Assembly (NCBI GenBank): GCA_009692615.1
Contig: SHYW01000028.1
Coordinates: forward strand, 1-52,483
Reading direction: 5' to 3'
Source: Deltaproteobacteria bacterium
Lineage (GTDB): Bacteria; Desulfobacterota; Binatia; UBA9968
DNA length: 52,483 nt
Positions 50,406-52,483 of the stretch are shown in pieces; positions within the stretch are counted from its first letter, which is position 1; every line of letters starts with the position of its first letter. The notes under the pieces are model-generated. The model made no database searches. It was given only the letters and a program-made list of their open reading frames with translations, and was not told the origin of the DNA. Made by a program: the position numbers and the translations under genes.

Positions 50406-51122
50406 TCACACGCCAGGTGTCGTCTCCCAACGGCCGACTAGCGTTTCAAAAAATGGCGGTACTTTCGTTTCGCACGTCATCCGCTCGCCCGTGAAGGGAT
50501 GGTTGAATGAAATCGATCGGGCGTGCAGCGCTAGACGTTGGTGGCGTTTGGGTTCTTTCCCATATCGATCGTCGCCGACCACCGGATGGCCGATGCCGGT
50601 GAGATGCACGCGGATCTGATGCTTGCGGCCGGTCAACAGATTGATTTCCAGCAACGAAAAGTCTCGGGTCTCTTTGATAACTTTGTAAGCGGTGTGCGCC
50701 AGCTTGCCCTTACGCGGGTCTTTGGTTTCGTACACGCTATAAGCTTGGTTCTCCGCCAGATAGGAACTAAGGGTTCCATCGCGTTTCTCGCAGCGGCCAT
50801 GGACGATGGCGAGATAGGTTTTCTTGGTGTCCGACCACTGGCTCTGCAATTTAAATTTCACCTCTTCGCTTTTGGCAAAGATCAGCACGCCCGAAGTCTC
50901 GCGGTCGAGCCGATGCACGACGAAAACCCGATTGCGAGATTTCGCCACGCCCTTGCGAACGTAGTCGTTGAGAATGAAGTGCGCCGTGCGCGATTTCTCG
51001 CGATCCGTGCCGATGGTCAACAGGCCCGCCGGTTTATCCACCACGATAATATCTCGGTCTTCGTGAATAAGCGCGAGTCCTCCCGGCAGAAGTTTGCCAC
51101 TCGGCCTCGTGTGTCTACGCAT
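50406..51122 (-). CDS. RluA-family 23S rRNA/tRNA pseudouridine synthase
   Basis: 238 residues. ILFEDRDIIVVDKPAGL-type opening (here LIHEDRDIIVVDKPAGLLT), catalytic Asp in VHRLDRETSGVLIFAKS, then SDTKKTYLAIVHGR, EINLLTGRKHQIRVHLTGIGHPVVGDDRYG and LALHARSISFNHPF. These are the RluA catalytic and RNA-binding blocks; no S4 domain is present. It isomerises uridine in structured RNA; the exact site is not readable. Divergent from the acyltransferase at 51350 across a 227-base gap. Confidence 0.93.
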   Translation of the reverse strand: MRRHTRPSGKLLPGGLALIHEDRDIIVVDKPAGLLTIGTDREKSRTAHFILNDYVRKGVAKSRNRVFVVHRLDRETSGVLIFAKSEEVKFKLQSQWSDTKKTYLAIVHGRCEKRDGTLSSYLAENQAYSVYETKDPRKGKLAHTAYKVIKETRDFSLLEINLLTGRKHQIRVHLTGIGHPVVGDDRYGKEPKRHQRLALHARSISFNHPFTGERMTCETKVPPFFETLVGRWETTPGV

Positions 51123-51349
51123 CTTCAGTCTTAGTCTGTTGTATTAGATCGGTTAACCAGACGCTACAACCCTGGATATTCGCGCCATGCGCAAACCCTA
51201 GTCGAGCCCAATGCCTTCAGTCAAGAAAAAATTAGTATTGTGTCCCCGGAATTCTCGTCAGCGTGCGCAAGGCGCGGAGCATGGAGTAATGAAGGAGAAA
51301 ACAGTCTGGCGTGTTGAATTAAACTAATGTAGCCGTTAAGGATACTAAC

Positions 51350-51994
51350 GTGACTCGTTTGACATTTCTTACTCACTTGCTCGGAATCAGCACAGCGCTG
51401 CTGCGCACAACCTTGCGCGTCGAGCTGATAAACAGCCGGTACTATTCGGATCTGAAGGCCCGTCGCGTGCCTATTCTCTTAGCCCTTTGGCACGGCCGCA
51501 TGTTTCTGGTCATCGATGCGCATCGAAACGAAAACATGGTCACCATGGCTTCCAAGTCGAGGGACGGCAGTATCATCGGGTGCTGGCTTGAAAGCCACGG
51601 TTATATAGTGACGCGCGGGTCGACTACACGCGGGGGAAGCGAAGCTTTGCGCCACATGGTCCGCAAGGTACGCTTGGGGCATAACGCGGCTCTCACCGTG
51701 GACGGCCCTCAAGGACCCGCCCGAGTCGTTCAGGCCGGAGTCGTACGGCTAGCGCGGATGACCAAAGCCTGGATTCTGCCGATCAGCTTTTCAAGCTCAC
51801 GGCCATTGTTTCTGAGATCCTGGGACCGCTATCTCGTGCCAAAACCTTTTTCCCGCAACGTTGTTGCCTACGGCGCGCCGTTCGCGGTTCCACCGGAAAT
51901 GTCGGACGAAGTAGCTCTCGCGAAAATTCGTGCGGCGCTCGACGCGGTCACCGCTGAAGCCGACCGGAGCGCCGGCGCCCGTCCTCGGTCATGA
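51350..51994 (+). CDS. DUF374 lysophospholipid acyltransferase-like protein
   Basis: 214 residues, one N-terminal hydrophobic segment. ILLALWHGRMFLVIDAHR contains the His-containing acyltransferase block in its DUF374 form, followed by TMASKSRDGSIIGCWLESHGYIVTRGSTTRGG, LTVDGPQGPARVVQAGVVRLARMT and PFAVPPEMSDE. DUF374 proteins are thought to transfer acyl groups to lipid A-like or lysophospholipid acceptors at the inner membrane. GTG or ATG upstream choices are not better supported than ATG 51350. Confidence 0.88.
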   Translation: MTRLTFLTHLLGISTALLRTTLRVELINSRYYSDLKARRVPILLALWHGRMFLVIDAHRNENMVTMASKSRDGSIIGCWLESHGYIVTRGSTTRGGSEALRHMVRKVRLGHNAALTVDGPQGPARVVQAGVVRLARMTKAWILPISFSSSRPLFLRSWDRYLVPKPFSRNVVAYGAPFAVPPEMSDEVALAKIRAALDAVTAEADRSAGARPRS

Positions 51995-52483
51995 TCGCGT
52001 TGCCGACGTTCAATTAGATTCGCAAAACATCACGCAACGGCGCGGCTGGTCCTGGAACGATTTGAACGCTTATGAGTTATTGAACTATTGAACCTTGAAC
52101 GCATGAACCGGTGGAATCCTTGACGCACGCTTGGTCCGCGGCTCGACAAGAGCGGATTTATCGATCGGTTGTAAATGGGGAACCGAGACAAATTGAGTTA
52201 GTAGAGTTAGGCAAGTCAGACACCGGAACTTCCGGATGCGGATTGTAAAGCCGCCGAGCAGCGGCTAGCGTAGCGCTTTGTTAGCGATCGAACGGCGTGT
52301 GGGTGAAGTTTGAGATTGATGCGGATAGATTTTCCGTGATGGCGACAGCGCAATGCGGCTTCGTAGCCGCTTGAAAACGTGTGAGGCTTGATAGATAAGA
52401 AAGTTGTGCGACCAGGGGATCAATCATCCTGACGCGATATAGACCAGCTTTAAAACCTCAGACTGTCTCGTCTGTCAAGCCTG
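51995..52483. other. Gene-free end of window
   Basis: I see no coding frame with protein-like composition or RBS in these 489 bases. They hold tandem gaactattgaaccttgaacgcatgaacc-like steps (52077-52113), another short repeat type, and a 5-bp inverted repeat gccgc-cgagca-gcggc near 52250. Confidence 0.45.

Noticed and set aside
1..52483. CRISPR arrays, rRNA or prophage blocks
   Set aside because: No regularly spaced direct repeats of 20-40 bases, no rRNA-like stretch, and no capsid, integrase or terminase genes.

Overview
The window (about 52 kb, GC-rich) looks like a chromosomal segment from an uncultured soil or sediment bacterium with an outer membrane. The hints are many Sec-exported periplasmic binding proteins, an amidohydrolase/acyl-CoA toolkit, Tad-type pilins, and several families of palindromic intergenic repeats. 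A deltaproteobacterial, Binatota-like or Tectomicrobia-like lineage would fit, but this is a guess from gene content. There is no rRNA or other phylogenetic marker, and I recognised no tRNA, CRISPR array, integrase or classical transposase.

Layout. (1) 1-9041, minus strand: a partial TrpX-type binding protein, seven tandem TctC-like binding proteins, and a TctB-like membrane subunit with no TctA. (2) 9058-18114: an amidohydrolase (minus) and then plus-strand acyl-CoA genes: two acyl-CoA dehydrogenases, a thiolase-like protein with its DUF35 partner, and an enoyl-CoA hydratase. Between them sit a TrpX-type binding protein, a DUF559 nuclease boxed in by palindromic repeats, and an NMT1-type binding protein. 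(3) 18384-25842: DUF2235 hydrolase, broken tyrosinase, NMT1-type binding proteins, HIT protein, SpoIIM-like protein, enolase-superfamily enzyme, MOSC protein and broken FKBP isomerase. (4) 25969-31322: an overlapping operon with two polytopic membrane proteins, a 515-residue exported protein ending in a papain-fold (Tox-PL-like) domain, an Imm35/YrhB-like immunity protein and a coiled-coil protein. (5) 31481-40141: small zinc-ribbon proteins, housekeeping genes (DNA-3-methyladenine glycosylase, carbonic anhydrase), three Tad pilin-like genes and small membrane proteins. (6) 40240-42294: a lone HyuA. (7) 48907-42461, minus strand: a nucleotidyltransferase, a TIGR04222-like membrane protein with a Cys/Gly/Ser tail, a DUF692 (MNIO) enzyme and its small partner, running by overlapping start and stop codons into three tandem iron-type binding proteins. 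(8) 48967-51994: zinc-ribbon protein, MetE-like protein, RluA-type pseudouridine synthase and a DUF374 acyltransferase.

Three patterns run through the window. First, it holds 15 solute-binding protein genes but no ATPase or recognisable ABC permease, and only one TTT membrane subunit. Second, eight genes, possibly nine, carry a single in-frame stop codon (TAG, TGA or TAA) with good coding sequence on both sides. All are explicable by C:G-to-T:A transitions, so this is either real gene decay or a sequence-quality signature. Third, at least seven palindromic or AT-rich repeat families sit between genes, and several lie inside the 5' ends of binding-protein genes, where they distort start calls and sometimes appear to supply the ribosome binding site or start codon. 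The systems I rate most interesting are the DUF559/palindrome association, the MNIO/TIGR04222/iron-binding-protein operon, and the papain-fold toxin/Imm35 operon with two unknown membrane proteins.
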